The notes beneath the pieces were generated by a model, which ran no database searches, had not been told where the DNA came from, and saw only the letters and a program-made list of their open reading frames with translations. From Spirochaetaceae bacterium (GTDB lineage: Bacteria; Spirochaetota; Spirochaetia; Treponematales; Breznakiellaceae), in the NCBI GenBank assembly GCA_031290405.1, contig JAITNO010000180.1, positions 1-7,603 of the forward strand: a stretch of DNA of 7,603 bases, in the 5' to 3' direction. Positions 1-6,126 of the stretch are shown piece by piece. A program made the translations under genes and the position numbers. Position 1 is the stretch's first letter. The number at the start of each line of letters is the position of its first letter.

Positions 1-336
1 GATTGACTCTCCGAACAGAAAGATTGACTCTCCGAGTGGAAAGATTTACTCTCCGAGCAGAAAGATTGACTCTCCGAGCAGAAAGATTGACTCTCCGAGC
101 AGAAAGATTGACTCTCCGAGCAGAAAGATTTCGTCTCTGAGTGGAAAGATTTCGTCTCTGAGCAGAAAGATTGACTCTCTGAGCAGAAAGATTGACTCTC
201 CGAGAGCCAAAGCCGACTCTCAAAGAGCCAAAGCCTGCTCTCAAAGAGCCAACGCCTGCTCTCAAAGAGCCAACGCCTGCTCTCAAAGAGCCAAAGCCTG
301 CTCTCAAAGAGCCAACGCTTGCTCTCTGCTCTTTAT
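1..336. repeat. 21-bp tandem repeat array with two sub-families
   Basis: About sixteen head-to-tail units of exactly 21 bp run from the window edge into the end of trpS, with no spacers. Units 1-9 (1-189) have the core GATTGACTCTCCGAG followed by CAGAAA. Variants are TGGAAA at the end (units 2 and 7), GATTTAC (unit 3), and GATTTCGTCTCTGAG (units 7 and 8). Unit 10 (190-210) is a hybrid with the left half of family A and the right half of family B. Units 11-15 (211-315) have the core GCCTGCTCTCAAAGAGCCAA. Unit 16 (316-336) is degenerate and contains the trpS stop codon. The period and phase never slip. Family B units carry the small palindrome GCTCT-CAA-AGAGC. The left end lies outside the window. 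The array is probably a non-coding minisatellite. One plus-strand frame and two minus-strand frames stay open through it, as expected when the period is a multiple of three. Confidence 0.95.
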
Positions 337-1337
337 TCTTTGTTCATCGTGATGCCAATCGCGTCCCGCAGACGCCGGAGCGTCTCCTTCGCAATCGCGC
401 GCGCCCTCTCCGCGCCCGACGCAAGAACCTCCCCCAGCCCCGCCGGATCCGCAATAAGCGCGTCGAAACGCTCCCGCATCGGGGCAAGGCAGCGATTCGC
501 CGCATAGAAAAGCTCCTCCTTCGCGTCGCCCCAGCCCATCCCCCCCGCGCGGTAACGCGAGGCAAGCGCCGCCTGCTCCGCCTCAGAAGCAAAAAGCTTG
601 TAGAGCGCAAACAGCTGGGAAGCGTCCGGGTCCTTAGACTCCCCAACCCCTTGAGAGTTCGTTACCACGCGCATCACCAACTTGCGAAGCTGCTTTTCCG
701 GCGCGAAGAGCGGAATGGCGTTGCCGTAGCTCTTGCTCATCTTCCGCCCGTCCAACCCCGGCACCACGGCCACGCTCTCCTGTACAACCGCTTCGGGTAT
801 CTTGAGCAAGGGCTTCTTATAGTTGAAGTTGAGCGCCTGCGCGATGTCCGCCGCCATCTCCACGTGCTGAGTCTGGTCGCGCCCCACCGGCACCGCGTCG
901 GGGTCGAAGAGCAGAATGTCCGCCGCCATAAGCGCAGGATACGTGTAAAGCCCCATGTTGACGCCGGCGTCCGCATCGAGGCCCTTTTCCCCATTCGCCT
1001 GCGCCGCCGCCTTGTACGCGTGGGCGCGGTTCATCAGCCCCTTGGCCGTAAACGCCATCAGAATAGTGGCAAGTTCGAAGGTCTCGGGCACCGAACTCTG
1101 CCGGTAAAAGACGACCCTCTGCGGGTCCAGCCCCGCGGCAAGCCAGCCGGCGGCAATTTCAAGAACATAGCGGCGCAATTCGGCAGGATCCTTCACCGTG
1201 TTGAGCGCGTGATAGTCCGCAATAAAATACCGAGCCGTGTAGCGCTGCGAGAGCTCCAGCGCCGGCTTGATGGCGCCGAAGTAATTGCCAATGTGGAGGT
1301 TTCCTGTGGGCTTGATGCCGGTAAGCGCGATTTTCAT
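333..1337 (-). CDS. trpS: Tryptophan--tRNA ligase (TrpRS)
   Basis: This cytoplasmic class I aminoacyl-tRNA synthetase activates tryptophan with ATP and charges tRNA-Trp. The 334 residues match the usual bacterial length. The Rossmann catalytic domain opens with TGIKPTGNLHIGNYFGA, where HIGN at residues 15-18 is the HIGH-type ATP-binding signature. The conserved GRDQTQHVEMAADIA follows at 152-166, and the second signature, KMSKS, is intact at 199-203. The C-terminal third is the helical anticodon-binding part. The start is fixed because the family motif begins only a few residues in. The bases AGGGG lie just 2 nt before the ATG and AAGGA lies 13 nt before it, so the ribosome site is not ideal. 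The gene follows the lipoprotein gene after 91 bp with no T-box-like leader. Its TAA stop falls inside the last, degenerate unit of the 21-bp array, and no ordinary terminator follows. Confidence 0.97.
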   Translation of the reverse strand: MKIALTGIKPTGNLHIGNYFGAIKPALELSQRYTARYFIADYHALNTVKDPAELRRYVLEIAAGWLAAGLDPQRVVFYRQSSVPETFELATILMAFTAKGLMNRAHAYKAAAQANGEKGLDADAGVNMGLYTYPALMAADILLFDPDAVPVGRDQTQHVEMAADIAQALNFNYKKPLLKIPEAVVQESVAVVPGLDGRKMSKSYGNAIPLFAPEKQLRKLVMRVVTNSQGVGESKDPDASQLFALYKLFASEAEQAALASRYRAGGMGWGDAKEELFYAANRCLAPMRERFDALIADPAGLGEVLASGAERARAIAKETLRRLRDAIGITMNKE

Positions 1338-1345
1338 ATCCCCTG

Positions 1346-1374
1346 ATTTTTCCTTGTCCGCCGCATTAAGTCAA
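1346..1374 (-). promoter_or_regulatory. Candidate sigma-70 promoter for trpS
   Basis: On the minus strand TTGACT (1374-1369, 5/6 match to the -35 consensus) is followed after 17 bp by AAAAAT (1351-1346, 4/6 match to the -10). Only 8 nt separate the -10 from the trpS ATG, so transcription would begin at or next to the start codon. The match could be chance. trpS could instead be read from the upstream lipoprotein transcript. Confidence 0.3.
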
Positions 1375-1377
1375 GAC

Positions 1378-1425
1378 GGCGGGGGGAGCCCGCCCTATGG
1401 ACTTGCTTTTGGGCGCGGGCGCGCC
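1378..1425 (-). other. Two short GC hairpins between the lipoprotein gene and trpS
   Basis: The first inverted repeat is GGCGC (1412-1416) with GCGCC (1421-1425), loop 4. The second is GGCGGG (1378-1383) with CCCGCC (1389-1394), loop 5. They lie within 51 bp after the lipoprotein stop codon. Neither is followed by a T-run on the minus strand, so they are at best weak or factor-dependent terminators or attenuating structures ahead of trpS. Confidence 0.35.
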
Positions 1426-1428
1426 TGC

Positions 1429-3096
1429 TCAGCGGGGCTTGATGCGCCAGAGGCGGCCTGCCGAGAGGCCCCAGCGCGTGTTGACGTAGCCCGAAAAAGC
1501 GTGCGCTTCGCCGTCGAACGCCTCGGCGAGGAGGGGCCACACGCCGCTCTCTTCGTCTTTTTTGGGAAGCGTCTTGTAACGCCACTCGTGCTTTTCGAAT
1601 TTTTCGGGCCAATATTTTCCAAAATACTCGGCGGCGGCGGCGACGGGCTGCTGCAAGACGTACGCCATGAACTCGTTGACGAACAGATAGGCGTCGGACG
1701 TATCGTAGGCGGAGTATTCCAGGTAGGAACGCAAAAAGGCCTTCGCTTGCGGGGCTAAGTTTGCCAATCGCCGTTCGCTGAACGCGCGGAAATCCGCGTC
1801 GATAAAGAATATGCCGTGAAAACATTCGTGAACCATCAAACGTTGACGGAGCTCGACGGGCGCAATCTCGCGCGATAGGGAGACGATGGCCCCCTCTCCC
1901 GGCGCATAGGGGCCGTTGGGCTCACTTCTGGCGATTATCCCGTTTGCAAGGACTATTTGTTCCAATTCCCGCTCTTCGGCCTGGAGCGGAACGTTGATTT
2001 TATTCGCCGCGTTGAAGAATTGTGCGAGCGTTTCGGCGCGGTAATCGTGCGCGTTCCAGCCGTGCTGCCCTTCCATGTCCTCATCGCTGACGATCTTGCC
2101 GCGATAGCCTTTCTTTTCGGCGAAGAACGCAAGGCGCTTGAGCATTCGGTCCTGCACCTCGTAATCCGCCGCGTCGAAAATCAAAATCGAAGGGAACGCG
2201 TCCCAGCGGTAGACCTCGTAGCGTTCGTCGCGCCAAGAGGACTGCGGCGCCGAAAGGATGATGCCGGGGTCGGCGGGGACGGGCTCGCGGGGGAACTCTC
2301 TCGTGGGGGCGGGGGTGGCGAGGACGGAACGGGCGTCGCCTTCAAAGACGATGGGGTAGGGGTTGGCGGCGAAGGCGCATTCGGGCATGGTGATGCTGTT
2401 CTCGACGGCGGGGTTGCCGGCGACATACTCGTAGCGTCTTCCCGCGCTTGCAATCGCGGCAGGGGCGCCGATGTTTTCCATGCGCAGGTTTATTTTGCCG
2501 GCGAGGGCATACTCGGGCGGGGGCTCAATGACGATGGCGCCCTTCGCGGCGTCGGCATACACAAACGGCGTCGCATAGAGGGCGCCGTCGTCTATGCGGT
2601 ATCCCAGCGTCCGCTCGGTTACCTGGATGGTTGCGACGGTGAGGGCGCCGCCTGTTTTGTTTTTGCCTTGTGTAGTTATCGAAATGGCGCCGATTTCGGT
2701 TGCGTTTACGGGAAGCGCATACAGAATGTGTTCGGAGAGGGCGTTGATGCCGATAAACGAAAAATTGAACGGCAGGACGAAGCGCTCGCCGTCGTCAATG
2801 CTCAAGACGCACTGCGTTTCGTCTCCTGCGGCAAGGGTTGCAACACCGGAAAGCGTGTAATCGACCAGTATTGAGGAGTTTTTCGGGATTGAAAGCGGCT
2901 CCTCCAGGCGATACTCATACGTTCCGTTCGCGTCGAGCTTGACGGCGCCGCCGGCGGCTTTCTTGGAGCGGGCGAACAGGGTGTGCGCCGCGCCGTCCCC
3001 GTCGGTAAAAGAAACTGTAGAGGGCTCGTTGTAGATGCAAGCGGCACAGCAAAGGCACGCAGCCAGCGTTGCGAGGGACGCGGCGGCTGTTTTCAT
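1429..3096 (-). CDS. Putative lipoprotein with zinc-metalloprotease (HExxH) motif
   Basis: This 555-residue protein has no name I recognise. Residues 1-20 look like a lipoprotein signal: Lys2, a hydrophobic stretch and a cysteine cluster. Cleavage is most likely before C20 (CCAAC) or C14 (LAAC). Residues 25-270 look like beta-rich extracytoplasmic sequence. The segment from about 285 (SSWRDERYEVYRWDAFPSIL) onward looks like a conserved globular domain, with HGWNAHDYRAE at 345-355. HECFH at 423-427 fits the HExxH zinc-binding and catalytic motif, and NEFMAY at 474-479 places a glutamate 48 residues later, as the third ligand of gluzincin peptidases would be. The protein is therefore probably a membrane-anchored peptidase, but this rests on motifs only. 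The ATG overlaps the stop of the preceding gene (ATGA) with no strong SD of its own, which suggests translational coupling. The coding strand is C-rich, unlike trpS and lysC. Confidence 0.8.
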   Translation of the reverse strand: MKTAAASLATLAACLCCAACIYNEPSTVSFTDGDGAAHTLFARSKKAAGGAVKLDANGTYEYRLEEPLSIPKNSSILVDYTLSGVATLAAGDETQCVLSIDDGERFVLPFNFSFIGINALSEHILYALPVNATEIGAISITTQGKNKTGGALTVATIQVTERTLGYRIDDGALYATPFVYADAAKGAIVIEPPPEYALAGKINLRMENIGAPAAIASAGRRYEYVAGNPAVENSITMPECAFAANPYPIVFEGDARSVLATPAPTREFPREPVPADPGIILSAPQSSWRDERYEVYRWDAFPSILIFDAADYEVQDRMLKRLAFFAEKKGYRGKIVSDEDMEGQHGWNAHDYRAETLAQFFNAANKINVPLQAEERELEQIVLANGIIARSEPNGPYAPGEGAIVSLSREIAPVELRQRLMVHECFHGIFFIDADFRAFSERRLANLAPQAKAFLRSYLEYSAYDTSDAYLFVNEFMAYVLQQPVAAAAEYFGKYWPEKFEKHEWRYKTLPKKDEESGVWPLLAEAFDGEAHAFSGYVNTRWGLSAGRLWRIKPR

Positions 3097-3866
3097 AGGG
3101 CGACGATTCCGCGGGCGATCAGCTTTGCCGTGGAATAGGTGCGTTCCATCGTCGATTCCGCGTCGGTGCGAAGGAACGTCTCGAGCTGCGCCCGAAACGA
3201 AGCGCTCTGAATGGGCAATTCGAGCACCTGTTTGTAGTACTGCCGGTGCGAAGGCTCAAATCGTTTGTTGATGCAGAACAGGGTGAGGCACGCGGCCTTA
3301 ATAAAGCCGGACCCCGATATAAGGCAGCAAAAGTCGTCGTACTGAATGAAGGCCGCCCCCAGATCGCTTAAAAAGTGATCCATCTTTGACTGGCAGGCGT
3401 CGCGCATCGCGCGCCAAAAAGCATCGTTCAGATGATGGAGGCGTTTGCGCAGATCGACAATCCAGTTGCTGCGGGAAAAGAGTATCTCGCCTTCGACAAG
3501 CCTGTAGAAGGAATAGGTCCCTGCGTCTTTAATAAGGTAGAGGGAATCTGTGTCGGTGTCGGCGATTGACACAAGGTTTTCGATGTTTTTCATCGGCTTG
3601 AATTCAAAGCGCAACGGAATGTCGCCCACCAAAAAGCGGTCTTTGTTTCCCCATGTTTCAAACGCGGTCGCCTCCTCGCCGTAGAGTTTTATGCGCTCGG
3701 CGGCAGGCGGAATCTGTCCCGAATAAAACACGTCGAGTATCAGGGCGAAGTACGAATCGAGCGTGTCCGGCAGCGCCGCCTCGTTCAGCGTGACGCATTC
3801 GACGCCGCTCCACTGTGAAATAACCTTTACATACCGATCCGCAAGAACTTTAACTTTATATTTCAT
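3093..3866 (-). CDS. Conserved-looking protein of unknown function, 257 aa
   Basis: I do not recognise this protein with certainty. It has no signal peptide and no clear membrane segment, so it is probably cytoplasmic. Residues 1-130 look alpha/beta, including DSYFALILDVFYSGQIP (37-53) and KDRFLVGDIPLRFEFK (75-90). Residues 134-257 look mostly helical. The stretch FIKAACLTLFCINKRFEP...LELP (188-218) resembles the helical domain that follows minimal nucleotidyltransferases of the DUF4037 kind (pattern N-R/K-R-Y/F-x-P ... LP). The N-terminal half lacks the G-S and D-x-D signature of an active enzyme, so any such relationship would be to a degenerate member. The start has a good SD (GAGG, about 6 nt upstream). 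The gene lies 33 bp after lysC and overlaps the lipoprotein gene by 4 bp, so the last two are probably made together. Confidence 0.8.
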   Translation of the reverse strand: MKYKVKVLADRYVKVISQWSGVECVTLNEAALPDTLDSYFALILDVFYSGQIPPAAERIKLYGEEATAFETWGNKDRFLVGDIPLRFEFKPMKNIENLVSIADTDTDSLYLIKDAGTYSFYRLVEGEILFSRSNWIVDLRKRLHHLNDAFWRAMRDACQSKMDHFLSDLGAAFIQYDDFCCLISGSGFIKAACLTLFCINKRFEPSHRQYYKQVLELPIQSASFRAQLETFLRTDAESTMERTYSTAKLIARGIVAL

Positions 3867-3899
3867 GGCATCCTCTTTTTAATGTTTTCTACGCGTCTT

Positions 3900-5243
3900 C
3901 TACGCTTCAAAGAATTCCCTATGCAGGCCGCGTATGACCTCTTCCGATTGCGATCCGTTTACGATGAACGATATATTCACCTTGCTTGCCCCCTGAGAGA
4001 TCATCTGCACCTGCACGCCGAGCTTCGCGCACACGCCAAACGCCCTCTCCAGAATCTGCGACGACTTCTTGACGTTGCAGACGATTGTAACAATCGCCTT
4101 CTTTGTTTTTACTTCAATGTTGGCTATGCGGGCAAGCTCCCTCTTGAGGGCGCTTAGATCGTAGTCTGACGAGAGGGTGATCGACACGGACACTTCGCTC
4201 GTCGCCACCATGTCGACGGAGATCTTATGCCGCGCAAACGCCGAGAACACTTCGCCTAAAAACCCGCTCGCGCCAAGCATTCGCGCCGAAACAATGTCGA
4301 TAAGCGCAACGTCCGAGCGCGAGGTAAGGGCCCTTACCGGAGCCGCCCCCGCGGCGTCGGCGCTTATCCTCGTGCCCGGCGCATCAGGGTTGTAAGAATT
4401 CTTCACGATGACCGGCGTTCCCGTCTTGCTGCACGGCAGCATGGCGCACGGGTGCAGCACCTGGGCGCCGAAGTAGGCCAGCTCCGCCGCCTCGTCGTAG
4501 CTGATGTCCGCCACCGGCAACGCGGAGGCGACGATGCGCGGGTCGTAGGTCATGATGCCGTCAACGTCCTTCCACACCTGCACCTCTTCAGCGCCGCAGG
4601 AGGCTGCCAGGAACGTCGCCGTCAAATCCGACCCGCCGCGCCCCAGCGTCGTAATCGCCCCCGAGCCGCATTTGGCGATAAAACCCGTTACCACAGGCAG
4701 CACCCCCGCCTCGATAAGCGGCGCGACCGCGGCGGCGACGGAGGCCTCGCACCCCGCAACCAGTTCGGCGCGCGTAAACTGCGCGTCGCTTACAAACCCT
4801 AAGTCCCACGCGTCAAAGGCCTGAGCGTTCATCCCCAAGGATCTAAGCCAACCTGCGGCAACGCGGACGGAGAGCCGCTCGCCGAACGACACCAAGAAGT
4901 CGCGCGTCTTTTCCGTCAACTCTTTGATAAGCGAAACGCCGGTAAGCAGCGAGCCCAGCTCGGCAAGAAGCGGGCGGATGGTTTCCGCCGCCCGCTCCGC
5001 CAAGTGGAGCTCCTTGAGCGCGTCCATGTGAATGTCCGCAATGCGTTTAAGCGAAGGCCCCACCGTGTCGGGCCCCTCATCCAAGGCCCTGTCCGCAGCT
5101 TCAAGCAGCGCGTCCGTCGTATCGCCCATCGCGGACAGCACGACGACCGGCTTGCGCTCAAGCTGGGAGGCCACGATCTTCGCCATAGTGCGGATGCGCT
5201 CCGCGTTGGACACGGAGCTCCCGCCAAATTTCATAACTATCAT
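3900..5243 (-). CDS. lysC: Aspartate kinase, monofunctional
   Basis: This cytoplasmic enzyme phosphorylates L-aspartate with ATP, the first step towards lysine/diaminopimelate, threonine and methionine. Its 447 residues are close to the single-function E. coli LysC type, and no homoserine dehydrogenase is fused. The kinase domain shows KFGGSS (5-10), FGERLS (120-125), TLGRGGSD (199-206) and WKDVDGIMTYDPR (224-236). Two ACT regulatory domains follow, at about 305-375 (with SEVSVSITL at 349-357) and about 384-445 (with MISQGASKVNISF at 414-426). They imply feedback inhibition by an end-product amino acid, which the sequence does not let me name. The start at MIVMKFGG is the family norm; the in-frame Met at 5234 is an alternative. 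Neither start has a recognisable SD. No lysine riboswitch is visible upstream. Genes orf257 and the lipoprotein follow on the same strand. Confidence 0.96.
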   Translation of the reverse strand: MIVMKFGGSSVSNAERIRTMAKIVASQLERKPVVVLSAMGDTTDALLEAADRALDEGPDTVGPSLKRIADIHMDALKELHLAERAAETIRPLLAELGSLLTGVSLIKELTEKTRDFLVSFGERLSVRVAAGWLRSLGMNAQAFDAWDLGFVSDAQFTRAELVAGCEASVAAAVAPLIEAGVLPVVTGFIAKCGSGAITTLGRGGSDLTATFLAASCGAEEVQVWKDVDGIMTYDPRIVASALPVADISYDEAAELAYFGAQVLHPCAMLPCSKTGTPVIVKNSYNPDAPGTRISADAAGAAPVRALTSRSDVALIDIVSARMLGASGFLGEVFSAFARHKISVDMVATSEVSVSITLSSDYDLSALKRELARIANIEVKTKKAIVTIVCNVKKSSQILERAFGVCAKLGVQVQMISQGASKVNISFIVNGSQSEEVIRGLHREFFEA

Positions 5244-5251
5244 TGGTGACT

Positions 5252-5280
5252 ACTTTACAAGAAACGGCGCAGGCTGACTA
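5252..5280 (-). promoter_or_regulatory. Candidate promoter for lysC
   Basis: On the minus strand TAGTCA (5280-5275, 4/6 match) and TAAAGT (5257-5252, 4/6 match) are separated by 17 bp. The -10 element ends 8 nt before the lysC ATG, and there is no SD in between. If it is real, the lysC mRNA would be leaderless or nearly so. The match is modest and could be chance. Confidence 0.3.
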
Positions 5281-5282
5281 GG

Positions 5283-5338
5283 GCGCGCGCCGCCTTTGCC
5301 CGCGTCAAGGGGAAGGGGAAGGGGCAGGCGGCGCGCGC
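5283..5338 (-). terminator. Perfect 13-bp GC inverted repeat, possible terminator
   Basis: GCGCGCGCCGCCT (5283-5295) and AGGCGGCGCGCGC (5326-5338) are perfectly complementary. A 2-nt bulge and 4 further pairs (GCCC 5298-5301 with GGGC 5322-5325) extend the stem inward. The loop side holds three GGGG runs spaced by AA (5309-5324, plus strand). The structure lies 29 bp after the nitroreductase stop codon and before lysC, where a terminator would be expected. No T-run follows on either strand, so it is not a classical intrinsic terminator. The hairpin itself is certain from the sequence; its role is inferred. Confidence 0.45.
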
Positions 5339-5366
5339 AATCAAGAGACGCCGCCTGCACACGCTT

Positions 5367-5969
5367 TTAAGAGAAAATCATGCACCGTTCGCCTGGGGCG
5401 ATGAACGATTTATCGCCCGCTGCCGCCTCGACCGAGCCAAAAGGCATTTGCGCCCGCAGAATCCAGGAGGCGGGGACGGCGAAAGCCCTGCGGACGGCCT
5501 CGTCAATCGCCGGATTGTAGTGCTGCAGCGAAGCCCCGATGCCGTTGTCGTGCAGGGCAAGCCAGACCGCGTAGTTCGCGTTCCCCTGAGCCTGTTCCGC
5601 CCAGTCGTGAAAATGCGCGGCGTATGCGGGGTACAACTCCTCGAACTCTTTTACGACGGCGCCGTCGGTAAAGAAGAGCGCCGTCCCGTAGGCCGCCTTG
5701 AAAGCGGCAACCTTTGCAAAGAACTTTTGCCGAGCGTCCGCCCCGGCAAGCTTAGGGCCCAGGCAATCCGCAACAATGTCCCAAAGTTCGTCATGCCGTT
5801 TGTTAAAGAGCAGCGCGGCGCGCACGCTTTGGTTGTTAAACGCGCTGGGGGCGAACTTGAGCGCGTCCCCAATGATACTTTCGAGGTCAGCCTGGGGGAC
5901 GTTCACGTTTTTGCCCAGCGCGTAAATGGTTCTTCTGGCGGAAGCCAGATTAAGAAATCTCTGTGTCAT
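5367..5969 (-). CDS. Nitroreductase family protein (Frm2/Hbn1-like)
   Basis: This is a small soluble flavoprotein of 200 residues, the usual length for the one-domain FMN-dependent NAD(P)H nitroreductases. Family marks are ARRTIYALGK (11-20, FMN-phosphate contacts in relatives), APSAFNNQS (40-48), LWDIVADCLGP (62-72), GIGASLQHYNPAID (143-156) and QMPFGSVEAAAGDK (174-187). This set points to the Frm2-like branch rather than the NfsA or NfsB branches. It probably reduces nitro or quinone compounds or takes part in redox-stress responses; the physiological substrate cannot be read from the sequence. The start chosen is MTQRFLNL at 5969, because AAGGA stands 8 nt before it and similarity begins at once. 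The ATG at 5993 would add eight residues and lacks this support. The gene diverges from flhA and has its own promoter. Confidence 0.92.
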   Translation of the reverse strand: MTQRFLNLASARRTIYALGKNVNVPQADLESIIGDALKFAPSAFNNQSVRAALLFNKRHDELWDIVADCLGPKLAGADARQKFFAKVAAFKAAYGTALFFTDGAVVKEFEELYPAYAAHFHDWAEQAQGNANYAVWLALHDNGIGASLQHYNPAIDEAVRRAFAVPASWILRAQMPFGSVEAAAGDKSFIAPGERCMIFS

Positions 5970-5977
5970 ATAACAAT

Positions 5978-5982
5978 TCCTT
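5978..5982 (-). promoter_or_regulatory. Ribosome binding site of the nitroreductase gene
   Basis: AAGGA on the minus strand lies 8 nt before the ATG at 5969. It decides the start in favour of this ATG over the in-frame ATG at 5993, which lies upstream of the SD. Confidence 0.75.
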
Positions 5983-6005
5983 TGAAGTCGCAACTTCTGC
6001 GGGGC

Positions 6006-6034
6006 AAGATACCGATTGCCCGTGGTTTTGTCAA
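6006..6034 (-). promoter_or_regulatory. Sigma-70-type promoter of the nitroreductase gene
   Basis: On the minus strand a perfect TTGACA (6034-6029) is followed by a 17-bp spacer and TATCTT (6011-6006, 4/6 match to the -10). The predicted transcript start is near 5999, leaving a leader of about 30 nt that includes the SD. A short inverted repeat, GAAGT-CGCA-ACTTC, lies in this leader (5984-5997). This is the best promoter match in the window. Confidence 0.7.
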
Positions 6035-6050
6035 ATTACAACAGCCCAGG

Positions 6051-6086
6051 AGCAGTGCGGAGGAAGGAAAGACCCTCCGCACCGCT
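6051..6086. other. Strong intergenic hairpin between divergent genes
   Basis: AGCAGTGCGGAGG (6051-6063) pairs with CCTCCGCACCGCT (6074-6086). This gives 13 positions with a single A-C mismatch, and the inner 9 bp are perfect. The loop is 10 nt (AAGGAAAGAC). It lies 17 bp upstream of the nitroreductase -35 and about 60 bp upstream of the flhA promoter candidate. No T-run follows. It could be a protein-binding inverted repeat or a remnant terminator facing flhA. Confidence 0.6.
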
Positions 6087-6126
6087 AAGCCTGGTCGTGA
6101 GGCTCCACTTCTTATCGCCCTCTTTT

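Noticed and set aside
1..336. CRISPR array
   Set aside because: The units are contiguous with no unique spacers, and no cas gene is present in the window.
192..1346. 384-codon plus-strand open frame over trpS
   Set aside because: It is antisense to a clear TrpRS, rich in Arg, His and Pro as expected from GC-rich shadow frames, begins at a non-ATG codon inside the repeat array and has no domain.
1338..1428. T-box leader before trpS
   Set aside because: The gap is 91 bp, lacks a T-box-like conserved sequence and has no terminator/antiterminator pair with a T-run.
1957..2874. 305-codon plus-strand open frame over the lipoprotein gene
   Set aside because: It is antisense, low in complexity (Gly, Val and Asp runs) and has no SD. 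The minus-strand frame has a signal peptide, a coupled start and peptidase motifs.
5244..5366. Lysine riboswitch before lysC
   Set aside because: The gap is only 123 bp and is dominated by one simple inverted repeat, with no multi-helix lysine aptamer layout.
5970..5993. Longer nitroreductase start at 5993
   Set aside because: The eight extra residues have no family similarity, and the good SD lies between this ATG and the one at 5969.
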